Source: Desulfosporosinus hippei DSM 8344
GTDB taxonomy: Bacteria > Bacillota > Desulfitobacteriia > Desulfitobacteriales > Desulfitobacteriaceae
NCBI RefSeq assembly: GCF_900100785.1
Contig: NZ_FNCP01000020.1
Coordinates: 28,422 to 92,421 of the forward strand
Reading direction: 5' to 3'
DNA: 64,000 nt
Below are positions 8,467-15,936 of this stretch, piece after piece. The translations under genes were made by a program, and so were the position numbers. How positions within the stretch are numbered: the stretch's first letter is position 1; each line of letters starts with the position of its first letter. Below the pieces are notes generated by a model, which searched no databases, was not told where the DNA came from, and saw only the letters and a program-made list of their open reading frames with translations.

Positions 8467-9012
8467 CTATCCTCCGGAAAATTCATTCGTACCTTCCGCA
8501 GCCTGTTGCACCTCATATTCGAGGAGAAGCATCCCACTGGGATAGGCGCGGTGCCGGACGAGCGCCAAGCGCCGATGTCCCCCGTGCGGGGAGAGCAACT
8601 GCACCCCACCTCCCAGAAGGATCGGTATGATCGCCGGTTCGACCGTATCAACCAGATTCCAGGCGAGAAGTTGGGAGAAGAGATTTCCTCCGCCGTAGAG
8701 CCAGATATCTCGACCAGGTTGCGCACGAAGCTCTCGAACTCGTGCTTCAAGGCCCTCGCTCACGATCTCGACATCAGGATGATCCACTGGCCGAAGCGAC
8801 CGCGAGACGACGATCACTTGCTTTCCGCGAAAACTCTCGCCCGATCCGCGTACGATCTCGTACGTGCGTCGCCCCATCAGCAACGTGTCGAATTGCGCAT
8901 ACAGCGCCTCAAAGTCGAACGAGGGCTCTGGCGTTATCCAGTTAAAATCATCGTTTGGTCCCGCGATGTAGCCATCCAGGCTACATGCGACCTGGTATCG
9001 CACCCGCCTCAT
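8467..9012 (-). CDS. Dihydrofolate reductase-like protein (RibD C-terminal family)
   Basis: This protein of about 181 residues has the RibD-C/DHFR-like fold. It starts MRRVRYQVACSLDGYIAGP, then carries LMGRRTYE, KQVIVVSRS, the NADPH-loop DIWLYGGGNLFSQLL and ILLGGGVQLL. Family members are NADPH-dependent reductases, and most of the short stand-alone ones have no known substrate. ATG 9012 is chosen over the upstream in-frame ATG 9039 because a GGAGGTGAT site lies 8 nt before it. The gene is clearly richer in GC (CG-rich codons for Arg and Ala) than every neighbour, and it butts against a truncated Rpn gene. Both points suggest horizontal acquisition. Confidence 0.85.
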   Translation of the reverse strand: MRRVRYQVACSLDGYIAGPNDDFNWITPEPSFDFEALYAQFDTLLMGRRTYEIVRGSGESFRGKQVIVVSRSLRPVDHPDVEIVSEGLEARVRELRAQPGRDIWLYGGGNLFSQLLAWNLVDTVEPAIIPILLGGGVQLLSPHGGHRRLALVRHRAYPSGMLLLEYEVQQAAEGTNEFSGG

Positions 9013-9164
9013 ACGATTATCACCTCCAACTTGATTCACTCTTGTCCAACTGAAAGGACCTATGTCGTCAACGTTTTAGGACTACCGGAGTGCACAATAA
9101 TTCCGATATAGGTATTATTTACGAAATAGGTTCGCAAATACAGATGGATGTGAATACCACGTGA

Positions 9165-9713
9165 TTACAAATAACGGGGATCAGCCCGCGTAAAACTGTC
9201 CTCTGAAACATTAAGCAACCGGTCGAGTTCGGCAAGCATGGTGGGTTTATCTGCCGGCAGCTCACCGTTGATCCAGGCAAAGTTGGAAACATGGTCACTC
9301 ATAAGCTGACCAGGTGCCCGTAAGTTCTCGACAAGGAGGCGAGTCTCCCTGATTGCGGCATGGGGACTCAGCAGCCGGAATTTACCCTGCTGGTATTCTT
9401 CACCCAAAGGCGTTCCTTCAGCCGGATTATATGTGCGTAAACGTGTAAAATCCGGGGCGATGGCGTTTAGTACCCGGGCGCTTTCCAGGGCATGTTCCTG
9501 GGAACGCTCATTTCCGCCAATCCCAATTAGTATGTATTCACTCAATTCCATACCCGCTTCTTTCACTTTTCGCCCATTCTCAATCATCTCTGCCGCCGTA
9601 AAACCCTTTTGAATATTCGCCAGCACGATATCGTCTCCACTTTCTACGCCCGCAACCGTTGCAATTCCGCCAAAGTTTTCTTTCAGCAGTCTAACCGGCT
9701 GCTTTTTTATTGC
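9165..9713 (-). pseudogene. Radical SAM protein, C-terminal remnant
   Basis: The frame is open from about 9713 (after a TAG) to the stop at 9165 and lacks a start codon. Visible are FGGIATVAGVESGDD, the helix KVKEAGMELSEYILIGIGG, the segment LNAIAPDFTRLRTYNPAEGT, and a C-terminal helical tail. This is the second half of a B12-independent radical SAM TIM barrel of the YgiQ/Elp3-like size class. The N-terminal part with the CxxxCxxC cluster motif is missing, so it cannot work. A GTG or CTG near 9626-9640 could start a 153-residue fragment, but no ribosome binding site supports this. Confidence 0.75.
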
Positions 9714-9757
9714 CTAAAAACACTGATTTATCTAGTTTAAACTTGCTCAGCAATTAA

Positions 9758-10780
9758 TTAATCTATAAGGTCATTTTGGAATTTTGAAAGATGCTCGTAC
9801 GGAAGAATAAGTCTTCCACGGTAGAGGCCGCAACCATCGTTGATAAGGGAATTATTCATTGCCGAAAACATATTTACATCCAATTTTGACAATTCAAGCT
9901 GCTGCAACATGATACCTCTTTCATATGCATCATCAAAATAAATATTTTCTCCTTTGGGAATTGCATCTCGTTTAACTCTTTCACTTTCCTGTCGCTTTTC
10001 GTAACCTAAATGATTGGCAGGACCAATTTCAGCAAAATCGTCCATTTCTTTGGTACGAAGTTGTACTTCCACATAACAACGGGCAATGTTATCATAAAAA
10101 GTTATATGCAGCGAACGATAGCCGCTAGACTCTGGATTTGCAACGTAATCTCTATAGTATGGGCTTACGCTCTCTCTTAACAAGGGCGATTTTTTCTGAC
10201 CTATAAATGAAGACAGTTCTGCGGTAAATCCGCGTTCCTCAAGGAAACCAAGCAACTTGTTGGCAACATCATATAGATATTTATTTTCTTCATCCGCGCA
10301 AATCTCACCTTCTTTTAAATGACATTTGGGAAGAGAAATCACGATTCGGTAGGCAATCAGGTCCCGAAAACAGCTTAAATAGTTTTTCAGTTCAGGAAGA
10401 GACGGATAATTGCCATGTTTAATATAATACTCGTAAATATATTCTACGATGTATCCGTTAAATTTTGCTTCCGCGCGTATCAGAGATTTAATTCGGCCCT
10501 TAAAAGTAAAGGCAAGAAAAGGATATTCATTTGCCATAAGTTTATAGAATTCCCGAATCCGCTGAGACTGGGAAGTCAGGAATTCGTTGTGCTGCAAAAG
10601 TTCCGCAATTTGAAGCAGAAAATTACAGTGCAAAAGATCAATCTGATTATGAGTTTCTTTCGCCGACTGTTTCAAATCCTCAGCATATCTCTGTAATATC
10701 TTTAGAACGGTATCGCCTGAGTATAAATAATCATTTAATTTTTTCACAGCTGCACTTTCCTTTCCTGTAAGGTTTTCCAA
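9758..10780 (-). CDS. RelA/SpoT-domain (alarmone synthetase-like) protein
   Basis: This 340-residue protein has a RelA/SpoT nucleotidyltransferase-like domain at about 95-265. Conserved pieces are GRIKSLIRAEAK (95-106), RDLIAYRIV (139-147), SSGYRSLHITF (218-228) and YVEVQLRTKEMDDFAE (236-251). A helical N-terminal region of about 90 residues precedes it, and about 75 residues follow. There is no HD hydrolase domain and no TGS/ACT domain, so it resembles small alarmone synthetase relatives rather than full-length Rel. Whether it makes (p)ppGpp is unproven: the usual synthetase Arg/Lys/Ser motif is only partly kept. It is probably transcribed alone. Confidence 0.82.
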   Translation of the reverse strand: MENLTGKESAAVKKLNDYLYSGDTVLKILQRYAEDLKQSAKETHNQIDLLHCNFLLQIAELLQHNEFLTSQSQRIREFYKLMANEYPFLAFTFKGRIKSLIRAEAKFNGYIVEYIYEYYIKHGNYPSLPELKNYLSCFRDLIAYRIVISLPKCHLKEGEICADEENKYLYDVANKLLGFLEERGFTAELSSFIGQKKSPLLRESVSPYYRDYVANPESSGYRSLHITFYDNIARCYVEVQLRTKEMDDFAEIGPANHLGYEKRQESERVKRDAIPKGENIYFDDAYERGIMLQQLELSKLDVNMFSAMNNSLINDGCGLYRGRLILPYEHLSKFQNDLID

Positions 10781-10827
10781 AACGATATTCCGATTTTCAT
10801 AGCAATCAAAAGTCTAAATTATTAAAG

Positions 10828-11043
10828 CGATATTTCCTATTATAAACGAGTGAGTAAATGAATGAGAAGGGATCAAATACATTTATGCTGAATCAGCGCG
10901 AAGATTTTACTTATCGGCCTTTAAAGGATACAGATTCAAAAATGGTTCCGATACCGGATATAGCTGGGGTTCCAGAGATGTAACTTTATTGGTACCAGAA
11001 ATTGTAGGCGATAAAAGTAGAGATCATTGCAGGCTTGAGCTAA
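10828..11043 (+). pseudogene. Collapsed duplicate of the SAM methyltransferase gene at 17368
   Basis: The stretch matches the upstream region and first 150 or so bases of the methyltransferase gene at 17368, including TATAAACGAG, the start ATG (here 10858) and NQREDFTYR. After the glycine-rich SAM motif region it jumps directly to the last bases of that gene (GCAGGCTTGAGCTAATT, also at 18137-18153). The middle of about 600 bp is deleted, and the remaining frame stops after 42 codons (TAA 10981-10983). It is a decayed paralogue with an internal deletion. Confidence 0.8.
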
Positions 11044-11117
11044 TTTGGAGATTTGGGCTTTTCCGTCTTTCAGTAAGCTAGCTTAATTTCCGTCAAAACG
11101 GGCAATATCGCCAAACC
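11044..11117 (+). repeat. 74-bp dispersed repeat, copy 2
   Basis: About 86% identical to 7539-7612, same length and orientation. It starts where the decayed methyltransferase copy ends and is followed by a perfect 46-bp palindrome. Confidence 0.75.
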
Positions 11118-11124
11118 TTGAAAT

Positions 11125-11170
11125 GGGCCTGTCGCAAAACGTTTATATATAAACGTTTTGCGACAGGCCC
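11125..11170. terminator. Perfect 46-bp palindrome, possible terminator
   Basis: Both 23-bp halves (GGGCCTGTCGCAAAACGTTT plus ATA) are exact reverse complements with no loop. TAATTTTT follows on the plus strand. It would make a very stable hairpin and could end transcription from the left. Perfect symmetry with no spacer is unusual for a terminator, so a cruciform or protein-binding site is also possible. Confidence 0.6.
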
Positions 11171-11226
11171 TAATTTTTAGGAAAAGAGCAAAATAAAGGA
11201 ACTTCATCTTTTCTTGCATTTTAGCC

Positions 11227-11285
11227 TCATGGTTTTGGGTGGACTTCCAATTTGGTGCCATCAATAAACACGCTGTTCCTTCCGA
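11227..11285 (-). mobile_element. IS1182-like transposase remnant
   Basis: The minus strand encodes GRNSVFIDGTKLEVHPKP followed by a stop. This resembles the conserved F-x-D-G-T-K-x-E motif around a catalytic Asp in IS1182-family DDE transposases. Only about 18 codons survive. The family assignment rests on this motif alone. Confidence 0.45.
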
Positions 11286-11310
11286 AAAATTAGTGGAAAT
11301 GAAATTGCTT

Positions 11311-12216
11311 TTAATTGTTTATTTCCAACGCTTTCTTTGCCATCTGTACATATTCTTCAACACCAGATACCATTGCAAACTCAGCAATTGAAACCGGATA
11401 TGCCGCGACCAGTTCAATAATATGCTCTTTCATTTTAGGCCAGTAATAACCTCCAGCTTCTTTATAAGCAATTATTAAAGCTTCTAGTCCTTCTTCTCCA
11501 AAAGCCTTGTAGTTGAAAACAAAGTCATTTGAGATATCTGTAACTTTAGCTTCAGTCCAGTCGATCAATCCAGTCACATTAGCCTCTTTATCAATCATAG
11601 TATGGCCTGCATGAACATCTCCATGAATCAGTCCAGTTTTCTTTGGCCACATTTCATCATCATTAATCCATGACTGCCATCTGTTCCATAGTTTCTCACC
11701 TACACCGATTTTTATTTTCACATCATCCATACGCTGCTTCATTGATTTTCTCGCTTCTTCAGGTGTTTGCACTATTAGTCCAAATTCTGTAGCTTTATCA
11801 CTAGGTATGCTATGAAGCTCTGCTAACACTCTTCCAAGAGACATGTGAAATGATTCCGGAACATTGTTAATATCTATCTCCCAAACATAGTTTCCTATAT
11901 TATGATCAATCGTTCCTGCTGGCACACCATCTAACTTCTTGTATGCTATTAGCTCATCTGTGTAAATAATCCATTTTGGTGCCTGAAAAGATTTAACATA
12001 CTGATTAACCAAATCTAATGCTTGTTTTTCTACCCTTGTTCTAGGCATAACATCTTCACGCCTAGGCAATCTAAGAACCCAATCCATTCCACTTTCATCT
12101 TGTGCAAATACAACTTGAAAATCAAGTCCGGATTCATTAAACTGCATTGTTTCTTCCTTTAGAATAAGATTATGTTTTTTAGCTATTTCAATAACTTGTT
12201 TCATATCTGCACTCAT
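11311..12216 (-). CDS. Macrolide 2'-phosphotransferase (Mph family)
   Basis: This 301-residue, full-length member of the Mph family is an aminoglycoside-phosphotransferase-like kinase that phosphorylates macrolides on the desosamine 2'-OH with GTP. The catalytic loop is [14 protein letters not shown] (HGD at 198-200) and the metal-binding segment is GLIDWTEAK (Asp 219). The N-terminal lobe has [10 protein letters not shown]. The start has GGAGTGA upstream. It lies 23 bp downstream of a TetR gene on the same strand, so the two form an operon, probably repressor-controlled. No IS or integron flanks the pair directly, so it may be a long-resident resistance gene. Substrate range cannot be read from sequence. 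Confidence 0.9.
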   Translation of the reverse strand: MSADMKQVIEIAKKHNLILKEETMQFNESGLDFQVVFAQDESGMDWVLRLPRREDVMPRTRVEKQALDLVNQYVKSFQAPKWIIYTDELIAYKKLDGVPAGTIDHNIGNYVWEIDINNVPESFHMSLGRVLAELHSIPSDKATEFGLIVQTPEEARKSMKQRMDDVKIKIGVGEKLWNRWQSWINDDEMWPKKTGLIHGDVHAGHTMIDKEANVTGLIDWTEAKVTDISNDFVFNYKAFGEEGLEALIIAYKEAGGYYWPKMKEHIIELVAAYPVSIAEFAMVSGVEEYVQMAKKALEINN

Positions 12217-12239
12217 TCAAATCACTCCGGTCAAAAATT

Positions 12240-12863
12240 TTATTCATAAATTTGCTGCATGCTTTGATACTGAGTAATTTGATTAGTAACCGCTTCAAAA
12301 AGTAACTCTCTAATCTTTTCATAATTATATTGCTGTAAATCACCCTTTTGAGAGCCTATTAATAATGCTGATCTTAAAACTCCAGCTATAACACCTGGGT
12401 CTTCATAAATAATCTCCTTAGTGTCTTGGCGAGACTTTATAAACTCCATAAGAGGGACAATGCTTCTTAAATGTTCTGACCCAACATACTCTGGATTTAA
12501 CTTTCTAGATACAAGTTTATACTCCTCAATGTCGTAAACCAGCCTTTGAGTTAAAATCTTAGATTCTAGTTCCAAAGCCATCATATTTAAGTACATTTTT
12601 ATAGCTAAACGTATATCTTCAGTAGCTATAACCTTTGGCCAAACCTGCTTTTCAATTTGCTCCCCCTCATGTGCTAACAATTCCATATATAGCATTTCTT
12701 TTGATTCAAAAAAAATATAAAAAGAACTTTTTGCAATGCCAACTGATGAAGTAATATCCTCAAGAGAAGTACTTTTGAAGCCTTTAGCTATAAAAAAACG
12801 ATAGGCAACTTTAAGCAATTCTTCTCGAATTTTTTCTCTTTCCAACTCTGTAAATTTTGCCAT
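12240..12863 (-). CDS. TetR-family transcriptional regulator
   Basis: This 207-residue protein has an N-terminal TetR helix-turn-helix (about residues 10-56, with FKSTSLEDITSSVGIAKSSF) and a ligand-binding helical C-terminal part. It is the first gene of an operon with the macrolide phosphotransferase. A near-perfect 31-bp palindrome overlaps its promoter at 12892-12922, which suggests autorepression. By context a macrolide or another toxic compound may be the inducer; this is inferred only. Confidence 0.9.
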   Translation of the reverse strand: MAKFTELEREKIREELLKVAYRFFIAKGFKSTSLEDITSSVGIAKSSFYIFFESKEMLYMELLAHEGEQIEKQVWPKVIATEDIRLAIKMYLNMMALELESKILTQRLVYDIEEYKLVSRKLNPEYVGSEHLRSIVPLMEFIKSRQDTKEIIYEDPGVIAGVLRSALLIGSQKGDLQQYNYEKIRELLFEAVTNQITQYQSMQQIYE

Positions 12864-12891
12864 AACCTAAACTGCCTCCTTGCCCCACAAA

Positions 12892-12948
12892 CATAAAAAC
12901 AAATTATTTATTTGTTTTTATGTTAGCATAGAACATTTTGCAAATCAA
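12892..12948 (-). promoter_or_regulatory. Promoter and TetR operator for the tetR-mph operon
   Basis: On the minus strand TTGATT (12943-12948) and TAACAT (12920-12925) are spaced by 17 bp, a good sigma-A promoter. A palindrome with 13-bp arms (CATAAAAACAAAT) and a 5-bp centre at 12892-12922 touches the -10 box and covers the likely start site. It is well placed for repressor binding, and it ends about 30 bp before the tetR ATG. Confidence 0.7.
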
Positions 12949-13135
12949 GTACAGTTATTTATCATCCATCCTATCTCCGTAACCCAACGCATTCATCTAT
13001 TCTTTCTCTACTCGACCCTACCCTAATTTTAGTTACATTTTTCACTAAAACTAAACCCTCGATATGTTCCCGCAGACACACATCAAGGGTTTAAGTTGAG
13101 TTGATATATTTACTTTTAACCCTTCCAATCAATTC

Positions 13136-13240
13136 CTACACATTAATTCCCAAGATTCTCAACTGTTCATTGAACTTAGCTTCAAGCTCGGCGATTTCTA
13201 GTTTATCTTGCTCTAATTGCTTATTTACTTCATCAAGATC
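13136..13240 (-). pseudogene. Type I restriction HsdM C-terminal remnant
   Basis: About 34 codons (DLDEVNKQLEQDKLEIAELE, then EAKFNEQLRILGI and a stop) follow the RhuM gene after a stop. They resemble the coiled-coil end of type I DNA methyltransferase subunits, near which rhuM genes often sit. The call is tentative because only a coiled-coil tail is left. Confidence 0.4.
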
Positions 13241-13247
13241 TTATTTT

Positions 13248-14285
13248 TTACATTTTGCCTTTCTCGAAACTATCAACCAATCTATCGAAATCTGACTGAA
13301 AAAGCCTGTCCTGAGTGACACGGTATTTTTCAAATTCGCTCTCCGCAAATTCTTTGGCAATAGCAGCAGTCACCTTTCCCGCGTTCTCTAAAACGTCCTT
13401 TTCATTGAACTGGAGAAAAGCATTGAGCTTCTTGGCCCAGTCTTCCATAGTCATGGGAATATTTCTTTCCGCTTGGCTTTCAGCGTAATCGAGATACATC
13501 GTAACAAACCGGTCCAATGATTTGATTTCTTTTTCTGTGAGATAGTTTTTGGCAATAGAAACATCGCTTTTTACAATTTTGCCATACGGCGCATTTTTCC
13601 AGGTGGTCAGGCCCATATGATCTTTTGTGTTGTCCGCTCTGTTATAAATGACTTCTGCAGCTGTGCTTCCATGGATCGCATAATGCAGTTTGTTTTGAAC
13701 GGTTTTAAAGAAATCCTTTGTTAACTTTGTATGCGGGTTATAATCGATTGCGGTAGCATAAATATCCGTGATCTTTTGATAGAACCTTCTTTCACTGGCC
13801 CGGATTTCTCTTATTTCCTCCAGTAAATGCTCGAAATATTCCTCGTTCAAGAAGGTCCCGTTTTTTAATCTTTCTTTATCCAAAACATATCCTCGGATGG
13901 CGAAAGTACGTAATACGCCGGTAGCCCATTGGCGAAACTGGGTTGCTCTGAGTGAATTCACGCGGTACCCGACTGAAATAATGGCGTCAAGGTTGTAAAA
14001 CTTTGTATTATACTCTTTCCCATCAGCTCCAGTATGTCGGAATTCCCGACATACTGAATTTTTGTCAAGCTCTCCCTCATTGAAAATATTTTGCAAATGC
14101 TCAGTAATCGTATTTCTACTTTTATCAAAAAGCTCAGCAATCAATTTTTGGGTGAGCCAAACTGTTTCATCTTCAACTCGAACTTCTATTGTGTTTTCGT
14201 TTGCTTGTGAAGTGAATATTAAAAATTCTGCTGTACTATTTCTGATTTGCAGTTTATTCTGGGCTTTTTTCTTATTATCCTTCAC
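13248..14285 (-). CDS. rhuM: RhuM family protein
   Basis: This 345-residue protein is of the RhuM/virulence-protein family. It has the N-terminal DNA-binding-like region (VEDETVWLTQKLIAELFDKS, NTITEHLQNIF), the central RATQFRQWAT segment, and the C-terminal KNAPYGKIVKSDVSIAKNYL segment. The molecular role is unknown; the genes commonly lie inside type I restriction-modification loci. A GTG start at 14285 is supported by GGAGGGG 6 nt upstream. The small coiled-coil remnant just downstream fits an original type I operon, of which only rhuM is intact here. Confidence 0.88.
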   Translation of the reverse strand: MKDNKKKAQNKLQIRNSTAEFLIFTSQANENTIEVRVEDETVWLTQKLIAELFDKSRNTITEHLQNIFNEGELDKNSVCREFRHTGADGKEYNTKFYNLDAIISVGYRVNSLRATQFRQWATGVLRTFAIRGYVLDKERLKNGTFLNEEYFEHLLEEIREIRASERRFYQKITDIYATAIDYNPHTKLTKDFFKTVQNKLHYAIHGSTAAEVIYNRADNTKDHMGLTTWKNAPYGKIVKSDVSIAKNYLTEKEIKSLDRFVTMYLDYAESQAERNIPMTMEDWAKKLNAFLQFNEKDVLENAGKVTAAIAKEFAESEFEKYRVTQDRLFQSDFDRLVDSFEKGKM

Positions 14286-14600
14286 AGCAACCCCTCCAAA
14301 TATAGTAAATAATTATCATAACATAATAGTAAAACCAAACATATGTTCAAGTCAACTGCTAACATATATTTGGCCTCAAAAATTCACTCACACTCATAAA
14401 TATTTTAATGAAATCCTAACCTTAAATTCAACATCACTTATCGTCAAAAAACAATATATTTCGCAGCGCACCGTTCACGGGAACATATCCACCGACACAC
14501 CACAGCCACTCTAACTAAATAACATCTATCTTAATTCAAAATTACTTCAAGCATGTTTAAAACGGCTGACCAATCTGCCTGGTCAGCCATTTTCCTCAGT
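14286..14600. other. Gene-free stretch with a hairpin
   Basis: No gene seen. A hairpin at about 14552-14587 (GGCTGACC / GGTCAGCC arms with A- and T-rich flanks) resembles a bidirectional terminator. Confidence 0.5.
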
Positions 14601-14730
14601 TTAAACCTTCTTGGCTTGGTCCCTGTCTTTCAGGACCTGCTTCAGCCCCTGTTTCGTCATGCCGACAGCATCGTTTTGAGCCAGAAACTCCTCCCGCTCC
14701 TCCTCTGGTAATACCAACAAGAGGACGACC
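14601..14730 (-). pseudogene. DUF3102-like protein, fragment
   Basis: The minus strand encodes LPEEEREEFLAQNDAVGMTK, then QGLKQVLKDRDQAKKV and a stop, with a TAG just before. Short E-R-E-E-F and L-K-x-V-L-K-D-R patterns of this kind occur in the middle of DUF3102 proteins of phages and plasmids. Only 43 codons remain, so the call is tentative. Confidence 0.4.
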
Positions 14731-14740
14731 TAGGTGTATG

Positions 14741-14768
14741 TCAAATTGGTCACCAGTGACCAATTTGA
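14741..14768. repeat. AAAT-N16-ATTT palindrome, copy 1
   Basis: Half-site TCAAATTGGTCAC (14741-14753) is mirrored by 14756-14768 around CA. The AAAT...ATTT span is exactly 24 bp (14743-14766), like four other sites in the window with different cores. Confidence 0.75.
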
Positions 14769-14825
14769 ACTGCTCTGTCCGTCAAAGAAGTTTGGTCACA
14801 ACTACAAACTCCGTTTTATTTAGGC

Positions 14826-15029
14826 CTAATCGCCGAAGTCCGCCCAGTTAGCCGGGATGGTTATGGCTTGGGGCGTGACTTGGGTTACTGTTCCTGAGAT
14901 GCTGGCGTGGATGTTGGCTCCCAGGGCGCCTGCCGGGATTTCTCCGATCCGTTGGCCTGCTTCCACTACGTCCCCTTCTTTGATTACTGCCGCTGCCTCT
15001 TGATGTAGACCCCAGCCAGATTCTGACCT
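14826..15029 (-). pseudogene. RnfC/PduS-like barrel-sandwich domain, C-terminal fragment
   Basis: The open minus-strand frame encodes SGWGLHQEAAAVIKEGDVVE, then GQRIGEIPAGALGANIHASI and SGTVTQVTPQAITI. This is the biotinyl-lipoyl-like (barrel-sandwich) domain with the G-A-x-V/I-H-A-S-I-S-G signature found in RnfC, PduS and related electron-transfer flavoproteins. Stops bound it on both sides and there is no start. It is a relic of a larger iron-sulfur NADH-dehydrogenase-like subunit. Confidence 0.6.
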
Positions 15030-15051
15030 TTAAATGATTATATTGGAAAAG

Positions 15052-15093
15052 AAAAGAGCACTTTCACCATGGCAGCGGTGAAAGTGCTCTTTT
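15052..15093. terminator. Bidirectional terminator-like hairpin
   Basis: Arms AAAAGAGCACTTTCACC (15052-15068) and its complement (15077-15093) flank an 8-nt loop, with T-rich sequence after it on the plus strand. No intact gene ends directly before it. Confidence 0.6.
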
Positions 15094-15305
15094 TGTTTTC
15101 GACTCACTAAAATCGTCGTAGGAATTCCTATTTTGCAGCCAGTAATTAAATTACTTGAAAACGCTTTAAAGCCTCCTTGGTTACATCAACCTTTTCTAGT
15201 GTCGGGCATTTTATCGGCTGTTTTAATACCTCTACTGCATTGGGGTGCGTCATGCATTGACAATCCTAAACCCTTGCTGGATTTCACTTTCCTTCAAACA
15301 ATTCC

Positions 15306-15809
15306 TTATTCAAAGTAATCCATTCCGGTACCGTCAATTTTCCAATTCCCCCCATTATTTTCCCTGATTAAATAATAGGCGAAATCATACTCCCCACTAT
15401 CAATAGCTTCTATTGTTTGATCTTTGAATTCTACAGAATATCTAACCTTATATACAATTAAATTCTTTCTTTCTAGATCCTTAAATCCGGCGCGATAACT
15501 ATAATTTCTCTCATCTTCAAGTAATTTTATTTCCAATAATTTAATGCTGGCTAAATTAAACAATCTGAAGTCTGAGTCAGCATATTTAGAAGAATACAAT
15601 TCTCTTACTTTTTCCAGATTATGTTCATTTTCATAAAAAAATTTATCCCGGATAACATTTTCTGAATCTCTCAAATCTTTCTTGCTATATTGAATAATGC
15701 CGGAATCGTTTACTTGAGTTTTGTCAAGTTGCTGAACAACGAGAAATATGCTCAAGCCTATTAAGGCCAAAGCTAAAAATAAATATATAATTTTTTTACT
15801 CTTATGCAT
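15306..15809 (-). CDS. Membrane-anchored hypothetical protein (DUF4829-like)
   Basis: This protein of about 167 residues begins MHKSKK with one N-terminal membrane segment (IIYLFLALALIGLSIFLVV). A soluble extracytoplasmic alpha+beta domain follows, ending NWKIDGTGMDYF. The shape resembles DUF4829/NTF2-like lipoprotein-type domains of Firmicutes, although there is no lipobox. ATG 15809 is preferred to upstream in-frame codons because GAAGGGTGATT precedes it. Function is unknown. It follows alanine racemase on the same strand by about 130 bp. Confidence 0.7.
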   Translation of the reverse strand: MHKSKKIIYLFLALALIGLSIFLVVQQLDKTQVNDSGIIQYSKKDLRDSENVIRDKFFYENEHNLEKVRELYSSKYADSDFRLFNLASIKLLEIKLLEDERNYSYRAGFKDLERKNLIVYKVRYSVEFKDQTIEAIDSGEYDFAYYLIRENNGGNWKIDGTGMDYFE

Positions 15810-15936
15810 AATCACCCTTCTTCTCGCAACCAAAATTGACAGTATCCAATCAATACGTATTGTCTCTCCATCTACAATAGAATTAATACGAACATCCACA
15901 TTGTATGATTTGATCTAAAGGGTATAATCCGGAAAT

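Noticed and set aside
8506..9111. A long plus-strand open frame opposite the reductase gene.
   Set aside because: It is antisense to a well-conserved RibD/DHFR-like protein, and GC-rich DNA commonly leaves such frames open.
15133..15318. A 61-residue plus-strand open frame after the hairpin at 15052-15093.
   Set aside because: No ribosome binding site, no recognised family, and it overlaps the end of the DUF4829-like gene.
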